Numbered from the stretch's first letter, positions 1 through 8,167 are shown. The stretch: DNA of 64,000 nt from Aliivibrio_A kagoshimensis (GCF_050337105.1 NZ_JAKJSQ010000007.1:1-64000); one strand, 5' to 3'. Numbers and translations: made by a program. Notes: a model not told the origin generated them from the sequence alone.

Positions 1-89
1 TCGGATTCAAATAAGATGAGCGCTTAAGTGTGTTTTGAGAAACTTTAAGATTTAGTCGATTGCTAAGACCTTTCCGAATTGTAAGAATT

Positions 90-209
90 TGCTTGGCGAC
101 CTTAGCGCTGTGGACCCACCTGATCCCTTGCCGAACTCAGAAGTGAAACGCAGTAGCGCCGATGGTAGTGTGGGGTTTCCCCATGTGAGAGTAGGACATC
201 GCCAGGCTT
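90..209 (+). rRNA. rrf: 5S ribosomal RNA
   Basis: About 120 nt beginning TGCTTGGCGAC and ending near CATCGCCAGGCTT, with the internal CCGAACTCAGAAGTGAAACG block typical of gamma-proteobacterial 5S rRNA. Its ends pair (TGCTTGGCGA with TCGCCAGGC). Bases 1-89 are the 23S-5S spacer; no 23S sequence is visible in the window. It is followed at 29 bp by tRNA-Asp, so this is the distal end of an rRNA operon. One ambiguous base lies just past the 3' end. Confidence 0.96.
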
Positions 210-238
210 CNAATAGCATAATGCTGAATAGACACTGC

Positions 239-315
239 GGAGTGGTAGTTCAGTTGGTTAGAATACCGGCCTGTCACGCCGGGGGTCGCGGGTTCGAGTC
301 CCGTCCACTCCGCCA
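239..315 (+). tRNA. tRNA-Asp(GTC)
   Basis: A 77-nt cloverleaf: acceptor GGAGTGG pairs with CCACTCC, the anticodon loop CTGTCAC carries GTC, the T arm is GGGTTCGAGTCCC, and CCA is encoded. It is the distal tRNA of the rRNA operon and the intact parent of the three degenerate copies that follow. Confidence 0.97.
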
Positions 316-323
316 TTNTTAAG

Positions 324-355
324 AAAACCTGANTCTNNCGANTCAGGTTTTTTTT
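324..355 (+). terminator. Intrinsic terminator of the rRNA operon
   Basis: An AAAACCTGA(N)TC / GA(N)TCAGGTTTT stem with a 4-nt loop, followed by a run of T. Several bases are ambiguous, but the same hairpin is repeated cleanly at 512-541 and 698-729, which fixes its structure. Confidence 0.9.
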
Positions 356-401
356 CGTCTGAGCAATACCGAAATTGCAACGATAAGAGAATAGACACTG
401 C

Positions 402-503
402 GCAGTGGTAGTTCAGTTGGTTAGCTGTTTATTAGAGAAGCCGGCCTGTCATGCCGGGGGCGTGTCGCTCTCAAGGTGTTAGAAAGTCCCGTCCACTCCG
501 CCA
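402..503 (+). pseudogene. Degenerate tRNA-Asp copy 1, with two insertions
   Basis: 102 nt that match tRNA-Asp in blocks: the 5' acceptor (GCAGTGG, with the second base changed G to C), the D-arm 5' half, an intact anticodon stem-loop with GTC, and the 3' end including CCACTCCGCCA. The D-stem 3' strand is replaced by about 16 nt (ctgtttattagagaag). The variable region and the T-arm 5' strand are replaced by about 25 nt running to agaaa. The D and T stems cannot form normally and the acceptor has a mismatch, so a charged elongator tRNA is unlikely. It lies behind the rrn terminator and has its own terminator. Confidence 0.85.
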
Positions 504-511
504 TTATTAAG

Positions 512-541
512 AAAACCTGAGTCTAGCGACTCAGGTTTTTT
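512..541 (+). terminator. Terminator after tRNA-like copy 1
   Basis: AAAACCTGAGTC - TAGC - GACTCAGGTTTTTT, an almost exact repeat of the rrn terminator. It is part of the roughly 186-bp repeat unit. Confidence 0.88.
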
Positions 542-587
542 CGTCTGAACAATACCGAAATTGCAACGATAAGAGAATAGACACTGC

Positions 588-689
588 GCAGTGGTAGTCC
601 AGTTGGTTAGCTGTTTATTAGAGAAGCCGGCCTGTCATGCCGGGGGCGTGTCGCTCTCAAGGTGTTAGAAAGTCCCGTCCACTCCGCCA
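588..689 (+). pseudogene. Degenerate tRNA-Asp copy 2
   Basis: 102 nt that differ from copy 1 by a single visible change (T to C in the D arm, gtagtCcag). It carries the same two insertions, the same acceptor mismatch and the same CCA end. Near identity over the whole 186-bp unit, spacer and terminator included, indicates recent duplication or gene conversion. Confidence 0.85.
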
Positions 690-697
690 TTATTAAG

Positions 698-729
698 AAA
701 ACCTGAGTCTAACGACTCAGGTTTTTTTT
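698..729 (+). terminator. Terminator after tRNA-like copy 2
   Basis: AAAACCTGAGTC - TAAC - GACTCAGGTTTTTTTT. This is the third copy of the same hairpin. Confidence 0.88.
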
Positions 730-771
730 CGCCTGAGAAATATTAAATTAGAAAGATAAGATAGACACTGC

Positions 772-863
772 GCAGTGGTAGTTCAGTTGGTTAGCTGTTT
801 ATTAGAGAAGCCGGCCTGTCACGCCGGGGGACGTGTTGCTCTCAAGGTGTTAATGAGTCCCGT
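772..863 (+). pseudogene. Degenerate tRNA-Asp copy 3, 3'-truncated
   Basis: It starts with the same GCAGTGG and D-arm insertion as copies 1 and 2, but keeps the parental anticodon-arm base (TGTCACGCCGG) and has small differences in the second insertion (gacgtgttgct, taatgagtccc). Similarity stops after GTCCCGT: the acceptor 3' strand, CCA and terminator are missing. The break falls at the 3' end of the convergent gene at 866-1192. Confidence 0.8.
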
Positions 864-865
864 AT

Positions 866-1192
866 TTAATTCCGGCTGGGATAGATACCCTTTAAAGATA
901 TGATATACCTAACGCCATTTAAGCTTTTTTCCTGTTCTTTTAAATTTGGAAGCGCGAAAGTGGTTTTTCCATCTCCTCCATAAGTTGTACCTAGTAGAGA
1001 AAAAAGCGAGCTATGTCGTGAAATAGATAAGATTTGTCCTTCGCAAAAGGCAAAATGTCTTGGAGAAAAACTGCCTGCGAACATTGAAATTTCGCCAATA
1101 AATGGTTCAGAAGAAGCGAAAACGCTCTTGAGTGGAAGCAGTGATAGGGCCAATACTAGCAGTAAAGGACATACTTTAATCTTCATATTCAT
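866..1192 (-). CDS. Small secreted phage-tail-collar-domain protein
   Basis: 108 aa with an N-terminal signal peptide (MNMKIKVCPLLLVLALSLLP, probably cut after VFAS) and then one collar-like domain. Diagnostic stretches are FIGEISMFAGSFSPRHFAFC and LLGTTYGGDGKTTFALPNL, the core of the family that includes phage tail collars and MdpB-like microcystin-dependent proteins. Relatives are often longer, continuing with LRGR after the ALP motif. Here the C-terminus diverges after ALPNLKEQ and ends 2 bp from a truncated tRNA-like repeat, so the gene may have lost or exchanged its 3' end. Function is unknown; exported location is inferred from the signal peptide. Confidence 0.7.
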   Translation of the reverse strand: MNMKIKVCPLLLVLALSLLPLKSVFASSEPFIGEISMFAGSFSPRHFAFCEGQILSISRHSSLFSLLGTTYGGDGKTTFALPNLKEQEKSLNGVRYIISLKGIYPSRN

Positions 1193-1267
1193 TTCCTATT
1201 ATTAATGTTAATAATAAATAATAGGTTGCTTTAGTTATATAACAATCTAATTGGGGAATATGACGCT

Positions 1268-1293
1268 AAAAAAATGCCCTAAAATTAGGGCAT
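1268..1293 (-). terminator. Terminator downstream of pssA
   Basis: On the minus strand ATGCCCTAATTTTAGGGCAT is followed by a run of seven T. It lies 10 bp past the pssA stop. Confidence 0.85.
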
Positions 1294-1303
1294 ATAGAAG
1301 AAA

Positions 1304-2674
1304 TTAAAGGATTTGATTGAGTATATGGTCTGCTTTGACGCGTTTGATGCGTTTTAAGAGTTTACGAACAGGTGAAGGATAATCTTCTAGTTTCTCAATT
1401 TGCTTATAGCTACCGACCAGTTGGGTGTGCGCTAGAATACAAGATATCTCTTGCTCCTTTTTCTCAGCTAAGTGTTCATTAACGTCATGAACCAAAATCG
1501 CATTTTCTAGATCCAGCCTCCAAGCGCGAGGGTTTAAGTTATTGCCAGTAATAAGCATATATTTTCTATCTGCCCAAACACCCTTTAAATGGAAACTGTT
1601 GTCTTCGTGCTTCCATAAATGGATTGAAAGTTGACGACTGGCCATAGAGTGTTCGTTAAGCTTGGCAAATGCACGAAGATTCATCTCATATAAATAAGGA
1701 AGACCTGCAATCGTCTTGAACGGTTTATCAGGCGAAATATAAAAGTCATTGGCGGTTTTATCACCGACAATAATAGTCACCTTTACACCACGACGAATCG
1801 CTTTTTTAACTTCTTTAGAAATGCTTCGGGGAAAGTTAAAGTAAGGGGTACAGATAGTAAGCTCATGTTCTGCACTAGCCACAAGGTTTTGAATATGATT
1901 ATTAAGTTTGTTGCCTCTTTTACCTAAGCCAACCAAAGGTGTTAGCCCAATTTGATCTTCGGAAATAGTATCAGGCTGAAAACTGTAGTGAGCCCGCATT
2001 AGATCATGCCTAAACTTTCGAATAGCAGGTTTTAATGATTTTGTTTTTGGGCGGTCTAACTGAGATAAACAGTGGACAGCATCGCTTTCGACTAAGTTTT
2101 TTATAATGAACTCGGACATGCTATCGGCTAGTTTTTTATTTGAAATCACATGATAGCGATCGTAGCGATAACGTTCGTTTTGAGCTAAATAGACATCATT
2201 TAGACTTGCGCCGCTATAGATAACTTTATCATCGATGACAAAGCCCTTAAGGTGCAGTACACCAAATACTTCTTTATTTTTTACAGGAACGCCTAGAATT
2301 TGTATTTGATGCTCATACTTCTCTGAGAAGTCACGGTAAAGCGCTGCATTACCATCTGATTCATCCGCGCCAATTAAACCACGTTGTGCACGATGCCAAT
2401 CAACGAGCACCTTAATATCGAGTTCTGGTCGCTGCTGCTTAGCTTCAAAGAGTGCGGTTAAAACATCACGGCCGGCTTGATCATCCTCTAAGTAGAGAGC
2501 AACAAGGTATATTCTTGATTGTGCTTTTAATATCTCACGATGAAGCTTCTCTCTAAATGAATTTGCATCTAGAAGCATCTCTAAGTTTTCTGGCTTGTGA
2601 GCAATTGAAGGTAATAGCTCAAATTTTCGTTTGATTGATGCAGGTGACGTCATCATCGCCTCAGAAATATTCAT
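1304..2674 (-). CDS. pssA: CDP-diacylglycerol-serine O-phosphatidyltransferase
   Basis: 456 aa, close in length to the E. coli enzyme (451). It makes phosphatidylserine from CDP-diacylglycerol and L-serine, the first step to phosphatidylethanolamine. It belongs to the phospholipase D superfamily and shows both HKD-type motifs: HLKGFVIDD near residue 143 and HLKGVWADR near residue 360, each followed by a conserved block (YSGASLNDVYL and ITGNNLNPRAWRLDLENAI). No membrane segments are seen, as expected for this ribosome/membrane-associated type. It appears monocistronic, with its own terminator. Confidence 0.96.
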   Translation of the reverse strand: MNISEAMMTSPASIKRKFELLPSIAHKPENLEMLLDANSFREKLHREILKAQSRIYLVALYLEDDQAGRDVLTALFEAKQQRPELDIKVLVDWHRAQRGLIGADESDGNAALYRDFSEKYEHQIQILGVPVKNKEVFGVLHLKGFVIDDKVIYSGASLNDVYLAQNERYRYDRYHVISNKKLADSMSEFIIKNLVESDAVHCLSQLDRPKTKSLKPAIRKFRHDLMRAHYSFQPDTISEDQIGLTPLVGLGKRGNKLNNHIQNLVASAEHELTICTPYFNFPRSISKEVKKAIRRGVKVTIIVGDKTANDFYISPDKPFKTIAGLPYLYEMNLRAFAKLNEHSMASRQLSIHLWKHEDNSFHLKGVWADRKYMLITGNNLNPRAWRLDLENAILVHDVNEHLAEKKEQEISCILAHTQLVGSYKQIEKLEDYPSPVRKLLKRIKRVKADHILNQIL

Positions 2675-2763
2675 GAATTAATAATGTAATAATAGAAATA
2701 CATAGTCACATTCTACCAGATGATAGTGGCAATACCGAACTTAACCGTTTTGACTGTTCAATT

Positions 2764-3198
2764 TTATTCGTTTTTTATCATAAATTGTAGGCTATGTAGT
2801 TGTTTGCCACTTTCAACATACCTTGTAAATCGATCTCGCAAAGATTCAGGTAATTGATTTTCTGATATTTCTTCGAAATGATGTTGTTGATAAAACGAGG
2901 TCAAATGAGGGAAGGAAAAACAGTAACAATTTGTAGCGGATATCTGTTGCTTACAGTGTTGTAATAATTGATGGCCGATACCCAAACCACGAAAATCTGG
3001 GTGGATTAACATGCCTGTTAGTAACTGAGCATCCCGTGTAGGTTGAAACCGCACAGCGCCAATCAGAGTATGCTCTGCCTTAACAATGATTATGGTTTCT
3101 CCCCTTTTTGGCTTTCCTGCTGGGTAATGGTCTTTATAGAGCTTTGCGACTAATGGCAACTTAATAGGCTCGAGTTGTAAAAAAGTTAAGTTATTCAT
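2764..3198 (-). CDS. GNAT-family N-acetyltransferase
   Basis: About 144 aa from the start MNNLTFLQLEPIKLP. The open frame extends 35 codons upstream, but that part is hydrophobic, lies in the region shared with the divergent murB promoter and resembles no GNAT N-terminus, so the internal ATG is preferred. The acetyl-CoA binding motif A is visible as MLIHPDFRGLGIGHQLLQHC. The substrate is unknown. It is divergent from murB with 64 bp between starts. Confidence 0.8.
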   Translation of the reverse strand: MNNLTFLQLEPIKLPLVAKLYKDHYPAGKPKRGETIIIVKAEHTLIGAVRFQPTRDAQLLTGMLIHPDFRGLGIGHQLLQHCKQQISATNCYCFSFPHLTSFYQQHHFEEISENQLPESLRDRFTRYVESGKQLHSLQFMIKNE

Positions 3199-3262
3199 AG
3201 TAAGACTGCTTCTGAGCGTTAGATAAGGTAGAATAATTCTGAATATTACTAGGTATATTAAC

Positions 3263-4300
3263 ATGAAAATATTGTCTTCCTTGTCACTTAAACCATTCAA
3301 CACTTTCTCTATTGAACATCATGCTTTACATATTATTAGCGTAGATACCACTGAAGAACTTATTGATGTATATGAAAATGAAGAGTGGGCTGCCTTGCCA
3401 AAGTTGGTTATCGGCAAAGGGAGTAATACACTCTTTTGTACTGACTATCAGGGTGTTGTCATTCTTAATAAAATTGACGGAATAAAGGTTGTTGAAGGTG
3501 ACCACTTTACCCATATAGCGGTAGGGGCTGGGGTAGATTGGCCTTCATTAGTCGAGTGGACACTTGATAATGGAATAGACGGTTTAGAGAACCTAGCAAT
3601 GATACCTGGTTGTGCGGGGACGGCTCCGATTCAAAATATTGGAGCGTATGGCATCGAATTTAAAGATATTTGTGAATATGTTGAATACCTTGACTTAGAG
3701 ACGAAGAAAGTGGAAAGGTTAATGATGAATGAGTGTCAATTTGGCTACCGTGATTCGATATTTAAACGGCAGTTAAGTGGACGGGCGATTATTACCTTGG
3801 TTGGATTACAGCTAACAAAGCAGTGGCGGCCAACACTTGCTTACGGAACCCTAGCGACTCTAGATGAGCAGAAAACGACAGCTAGAGATGTATATAACCG
3901 GGTCTGTGCTACCCGGTCTGAAAAACTCCCTAATCCAGCTAAGTTAGGTAATGCTGGAAGTTTTTTCAAAAACCCTGTGATTACGAGTGAACAATACCGA
4001 ACGTTAACATCGACGTTTGCAGAACTACCTGGTTATCCATTCGGTGATGGGTATAAATTAGCTGCTGGTTGGTTAATCGATCACGCCGGGCTGAAAGGGC
4101 ATACAATTGGGGGGGCACAAGTTCATAAGAATCAAGCACTGGTACTAGTAAACAGTGGCAGTGCAACATCAAAAGATATCACAGACTTAGCCTATTATGT
4201 TCAACAGGTTGTCTACAAAAAATATGGCGTAATGATTGAGCATGAAGTGAGATTTATGGGTGCAACGCGAGAAACCAATTTAGAAGAGATCGCTCGATGA
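3263..4300 (+). CDS. murB: UDP-N-acetylenolpyruvoylglucosamine reductase
   Basis: 345 aa (E. coli 342). A FAD-dependent enzyme that reduces UDP-GlcNAc-enolpyruvate to UDP-MurNAc with NADPH in cytoplasmic peptidoglycan synthesis. Visible family features are the FAD-binding GKGSNTLFCTDYQG and IPGCAGTAPIQNIGAYG blocks, the catalytic serine in GNAGSFFKNP near residue 232, and the C-terminal glutamate region EHEVRFMG. This is type I MurB. The stop overlaps the birA start (ATGA), so the two are translationally coupled, as in other gamma-proteobacteria. Confidence 0.97.
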   Translation: MKILSSLSLKPFNTFSIEHHALHIISVDTTEELIDVYENEEWAALPKLVIGKGSNTLFCTDYQGVVILNKIDGIKVVEGDHFTHIAVGAGVDWPSLVEWTLDNGIDGLENLAMIPGCAGTAPIQNIGAYGIEFKDICEYVEYLDLETKKVERLMMNECQFGYRDSIFKRQLSGRAIITLVGLQLTKQWRPTLAYGTLATLDEQKTTARDVYNRVCATRSEKLPNPAKLGNAGSFFKNPVITSEQYRTLTSTFAELPGYPFGDGYKLAAGWLIDHAGLKGHTIGGAQVHKNQALVLVNSGSATSKDITDLAYYVQQVVYKKYGVMIEHEVRFMGATRETNLEEIAR

Positions 4301-5262
4301 AAGACTATACAAGTAAGCTGGATATAATTACTTTACTCGCTGATAACCATTTTCATTCTGGTGAACAGATAGGTCAACATTTAGGCATCAGTAGGGCTGC
4401 AGTCAATAACCATATTAAAGTCATACAAAGTTGGGGCTTAGATGTGTTCCGAGTGCAAGGGAAAGGGTACTGTTTAGCGAATCCTATTGAGCTCCTTACT
4501 TGTGAAAAGGTAGAGCAGTACGTTGAGAGTAATCCCATTGAGTTAATTCCAATAATTGACTCTACCAATCAGTACCTGATGGACAGAATTGGTCATATTG
4601 AATCTGGTACGGTCTGTTTAGCTGAGTACCAGCAGTTAGGAAGAGGGCGACGAGGTAGGCAGTGGATATCACCATTTGGATCTAATTTATATCTCTCAAT
4701 GTATTGGCGTCTAGATGCAGGAATGGCAGCCGCAATGGGACTAAGCCTGGTTGTCGGTATCGCTATTGCAGAAACGTTAAAGCAGTTTGGCTGTGACTCT
4801 GTCAAAGTTAAATGGCCAAATGATATATATATTAACGATAAAAAATTGGCTGGTATTTTAGTTGAGATGACAGGGCAGACTGGTGATGCTGCACATATTG
4901 TTATCGGAATGGGACTAAATGTCGCGATGACTGATTCAGTAGGTCAAGAGATCGACCAACCTTGGACCAATATTGAAAAAGAGATTAATTCACCAGTAGA
5001 GAGGAATAAACTGGCAGGTTGTTTGATACAAGCATTGCAAGACATTCTGGTGGAATATGAACAGTTAGGGCTTGCTGGTTTTAAAGAGCGTTGGAACCAA
5101 CTTGATAATTATACGGGAAGAGAGGTATGCCTTATTATTGGTAATAATCAGGTAAAAGGAGTCGCGCAAGGTATCAATGAACAAGGCGCGTTAATGGTTG
5201 AAACGGATAAGGGGCTTCAAGCTTTCATTGGTGGTGAAATATCACTAAGGAAAGGGGATTAG
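4297..5262 (+). CDS. birA: Biotin-protein ligase / biotin operon repressor
   Basis: 321 aa, the bifunctional BirA. The N-terminal winged helix-turn-helix (about residues 18-60, GEQIGQHLGISRAAVNNHIK) would repress the bio operon with biotinyl-AMP as corepressor. The central ligase domain contains the biotinyl-AMP loop GRGRRGRQW and the KWPNDIYINDKKLAGILVE motif. A C-terminal SH3-like domain follows. It biotinylates AccB, whose gene is at 33346-33789 in this window. It starts inside the murB stop and ends immediately against the convergent coaA. Confidence 0.97.
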   Translation: MKDYTSKLDIITLLADNHFHSGEQIGQHLGISRAAVNNHIKVIQSWGLDVFRVQGKGYCLANPIELLTCEKVEQYVESNPIELIPIIDSTNQYLMDRIGHIESGTVCLAEYQQLGRGRRGRQWISPFGSNLYLSMYWRLDAGMAAAMGLSLVVGIAIAETLKQFGCDSVKVKWPNDIYINDKKLAGILVEMTGQTGDAAHIVIGMGLNVAMTDSVGQEIDQPWTNIEKEINSPVERNKLAGCLIQALQDILVEYEQLGLAGFKERWNQLDNYTGREVCLIIGNNQVKGVAQGINEQGALMVETDKGLQAFIGGEISLRKGD

Positions 5263-6198
5263 CTACTTTCTGATCAGAACCTGATGGATGGAGTGCTGAC
5301 TGTCCTTTTTTAAAATAAGGTTGGCACGACCACGAGTTGGCAAAATATTACTTTTCAGATTACTGCCGTTTATGTTTTTCCATATAGAGCGAGCAGTAGC
5401 AATCGCCTCATCTAAGGTTAACTTGGTGTAATGATTGAAGTAAGAACCCTCATGAGTAAACGCACCTTTTCGGAATTTTAAGAACCGCTGAACATACCAC
5501 TCCTCAATATGTTCAGGCTCAGCATCTACGAAGATTGAATAATCTAAAAAGTCAGAAATGAATACCCGATGCGGGTCATGTGGGTAATCCATCCCGCTTT
5601 GTAGGACATTCAGACCTTCTATAATTAGAATGTCTGGCTGTTCAACCCGCTTAACTTCATCAGTGATATCATAAGTTAGGTGAGAATACACAGGAATTTG
5701 TATGGAGTCTTTACCTGCTTTCATATCAGAAATGAATTGAACCAAGCTTTTAATATCATAGGATTCAGGAAACCCTTTCTTGTGCATGATATCGCGCTGT
5801 TTTAAAACTGCGTTTGAATAAAGAAACCCATCCGTATTTACCAGTTCCACACTTACCTTACTTGAATCACTAGAAAGTAACTCTTTTAGTAGCCTTGCCG
5901 TGGTACTTTTTCCAACAGCGACACTACCTGCAATGCCAATAATAAACGGGGTATGTAGCGTTGTATGGCCAAGGAAGCGCTCTAAAACTAGATTCTTTTG
6001 TTGTTGTGCTTCGATATGAAGATGAAGAAGACGGGTTAAAGGAAGATAAATATCCGCAGCTTCTGCCATAGTGAGGTGTTCATTTATACCTTGTAATGTT
6101 TGGACCTTTTCAGCCGTAAGACTCATTGGGACTGAATTTCGTAATTCAGACCACTCTTGACGATTAAATGAGAGGTAAGGGCTTACAAGATTGCTCAT
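5263..6198 (-). CDS. coaA: Pantothenate kinase (type I)
   Basis: 311 aa (E. coli 316). Phosphorylates pantothenate with ATP, the regulated first step of coenzyme A synthesis. It shows the P-loop GIAGSVAVGKSTTAR near residue 95 and the IIEGLNVLQSG block. Its stop codon abuts that of birA (TAGCTA on the plus strand) with no intergenic base. Confidence 0.97.
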   Translation of the reverse strand: MSNLVSPYLSFNRQEWSELRNSVPMSLTAEKVQTLQGINEHLTMAEAADIYLPLTRLLHLHIEAQQQKNLVLERFLGHTTLHTPFIIGIAGSVAVGKSTTARLLKELLSSDSSKVSVELVNTDGFLYSNAVLKQRDIMHKKGFPESYDIKSLVQFISDMKAGKDSIQIPVYSHLTYDITDEVKRVEQPDILIIEGLNVLQSGMDYPHDPHRVFISDFLDYSIFVDAEPEHIEEWYVQRFLKFRKGAFTHEGSYFNHYTKLTLDEAIATARSIWKNINGSNLKSNILPTRGRANLILKKDSQHSIHQVLIRK

Positions 6199-6354
6199 GA
6201 ACGATCACTGACACGCTGTTAATAGTGAGTGGAACAATACACTATGATGAGAGGGAGTGAAAGAAACTAAATATTGTTACTAAAGTTATGACAGCAAGCT
6301 GCAATACAAATCGTATCAAAAGGATAATTTAGATGATTTTTTTACAATAAAGTA

Positions 6355-6383
6355 TTGCAAGGAGATAAATCATTCAATAGAAT
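6355..6383 (+). promoter_or_regulatory. Sigma-70 promoter of the tRNA-tufB operon
   Basis: TTGCAA (6355-6360), a 17-bp spacer and TAGAAT (6378-6383), followed by a GC-rich discriminator GCGC. The first tRNA base is 14 nt downstream. The discriminator is of the type linked to stringent control of stable RNA promoters. Confidence 0.75.
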
Positions 6384-6396
6384 GCGCAACAATTGT

Positions 6397-6472
<76 letters not shown>

Positions 6473-6488
6473 AAATTTGTAACACCCT

Positions 6489-6573
6489 GGAGGGGTTCCC
6501 GAGTGGCCAAAGGGATCAGACTGTAAATCTGACGGCACTGCCTTCGATGGTTCGAATCCGTCCCCCTCCACCA
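6489..6573 (+). tRNA. tRNA-Tyr(GTA)
   Basis: 85-nt class II tRNA with a long variable arm. Acceptor GGAGGGG/CCCCTCC, anticodon GTA in the loop CTGTAAA, CCA encoded. Corresponds to tyrU. Confidence 0.97.
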
Positions 6574-6606
6574 TATTTGCTTTAACAGCATATAAGAGTT
6601 AGATGT

Positions 6607-6681
<75 letters not shown>

Positions 6682-6758
6682 CTCTTTATTGAGTCACATA
6701 CATTATTTTTTGGTTACGTGGCGTAATGTCACCATAATCTGTACCTAAAGGGGCAATC

Positions 6759-7943
6759 ATGTCTAAAGAAAAATTTGAACGTACGAAACCGCACGTAAAC
6801 GTTGGTACTATCGGCCACGTTGACCACGGTAAAACAACTCTAACAGCTGCTATCTGTACTACGCTTGCAAAAGTGTACGGTGGTGTTGCTAAAGATTTCG
6901 CATCTATCGATAACGCTCCTGAAGAGCGCGAGCGTGGTATCACAATCGCTACTTCTCACGTTGAGTACGATACGCCAGAGCGTCACTACGCACACGTTGA
7001 CTGTCCAGGACACGCCGATTATGTTAAAAACATGATCACTGGTGCTGCTCAAATGGACGGTGGTATCCTTGTAGTTGCTGCGACTGATGGCCCTATGCCA
7101 CAGACTCGTGAGCACATCCTACTTGGTCGCCAGGTTGGTATCCCTTACATCATCGTATTCATGAACAAATGTGANATGGTTGATGATGAAGAGCTTCTTG
7201 AGCTAGTTGAGATGGAAGTTCGTGAACTTCTTTCTGAGTACGACTACCCAGGTGATGATCTTCCAGTAATCCAGGGTTCAGCTCTTGGTGCACTAAACGG
7301 CGAAAAGCAGTGGGAAGACAAAGTTGTTGAGCTTGCAGAAGCACTAGACAGCTACATNCCACTTCCAGAGCGTGCNGTAGATCANCCNTTCCTACTACCN
7401 ATTGAAGATGTATTCTCAATTCAAGGTCGTGGTACTGTTGTTACTGGTCGTATCGAGCGCGGTATCCTAACAGTAGGTGACGAAGTAGAAATCGTTGGTA
7501 TCAAAGANACTGTTATTACTACTTGTACTGGTGTTGAAATGTTCCGTAAACTGCTTGACGAAGGTCGTGCTGGTGAGAACGTTGGTGCACTTCTACGTGG
7601 TACTAAGCGTGAAGACGTTGAACGTGGTCAAGTATTGGCAGCGAAAGGTTCAATCAACCCACACACCACTTTTGAATCAGAAGTATACGTACTTTCAAAA
7701 GACGAAGGCGGACGTCACACTCCATTCTTCAAAGGTTACCGTCCACAGTTTTACTTCCGTACAACTGACGTAACAGGCGATATCACACTTCCAGAAGGTG
7801 TTGAAATGGTAATGCCTGGTGATAACGTACAGATGCACGTTACCCTAATCGCGCCAATCGCGATGGACGAAGGTCTACGTTTTGCTATCCGTGAAGGTGG
7901 CCGTACAGTAGGTGCTGGTGTTGTTGCTAAAGTAATCGCATAA
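6759..7943 (+). CDS. tufB: Elongation factor Tu
   Basis: 394 aa, normal length. A GTPase that delivers aminoacyl-tRNA to the ribosome. It shows G1 GHVDHGKT (residues 19-26), G3 DCPGH and G4 NKC, then domains 2 and 3. It is the tufB locus by position (tRNAs upstream, secE-nusG downstream). Several ambiguous bases fall within about 7170-7510 and hit otherwise invariant codons. They probably reflect reads from a second tuf copy and not real changes. Codon use is strongly biased, as for a highly expressed gene. Confidence 0.97.
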   Translation: MSKEKFERTKPHVNVGTIGHVDHGKTTLTAAICTTLAKVYGGVAKDFASIDNAPEERERGITIATSHVEYDTPERHYAHVDCPGHADYVKNMITGAAQMDGGILVVAATDGPMPQTREHILLGRQVGIPYIIVFMNKCXMVDDEELLELVEMEVRELLSEYDYPGDDLPVIQGSALGALNGEKQWEDKVVELAEALDSYXPLPERXVDXXFLLXIEDVFSIQGRGTVVTGRIERGILTVGDEVEIVGIKXTVITTCTGVEMFRKLLDEGRAGENVGALLRGTKREDVERGQVLAAKGSINPHTTFESEVYVLSKDEGGRHTPFFKGYRPQFYFRTTDVTGDITLPEGVEMVMPGDNVQMHVTLIAPIAMDEGLRFAIREGGRTVGAGVVAKVIA

Positions 7944-7964
7944 ATTATTTGACGAACAACCACT

Positions 7965-7992
7965 AAAAAGGGCATCATTTGATGCCTTTTTT
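7965..7992 (+). terminator. Terminator of tufB
   Basis: AAAAAGGGCATC - attt - GATGCCTTTTTT, 22 bp after the tufB stop. It separates the tRNA-tufB unit from secE-nusG. Confidence 0.88.
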
Positions 7993-8167
7993 CTACACAA
8001 AATTCGCATTTGGCTATTTTTTAAGCAAGGTGCATTCTGCGTAGCAGAAACGATTTAAAATTAATTGTTTTAAATCAAGATATTAGAGCTCAACTTGAGT
8101 TCTGATTTATTATCCCTGCCTCGGCGGGGCTATTTTCGTCTATATTTGACTTGTCACAGGTTGGTCT

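Larger units (their letters stand above)
239..863 (+). repeat. Tandem tRNA-Asp/terminator repeat array
   Basis: One intact tRNA-Asp and three degenerate copies, with start-to-start distances of 163, 186 and 184 bp. The first three units share an atagacactgcg lead-in, a tRNA-like body and a terminator; the fourth is cut short. The extra length of the degenerate units comes from the two insertions. It is not a CRISPR: units are long, nearly contiguous and tRNA-derived. Confidence 0.85.

Noticed and set aside
89..322. Open frame across 5S rRNA and tRNA-Asp
   Set aside because: It lies wholly on stable RNA genes and contains ambiguous codons; no protein signal.
402..863. CRISPR array
   Set aside because: Repeat units are about 185 bp, tRNA-derived and nearly contiguous, with no short repeat/spacer pattern and no cas genes.
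3199..3303. 35-residue N-terminal extension of the GNAT protein
   Set aside because: It would overlap the start of murB and is hydrophobic, unlike GNAT N-termini.
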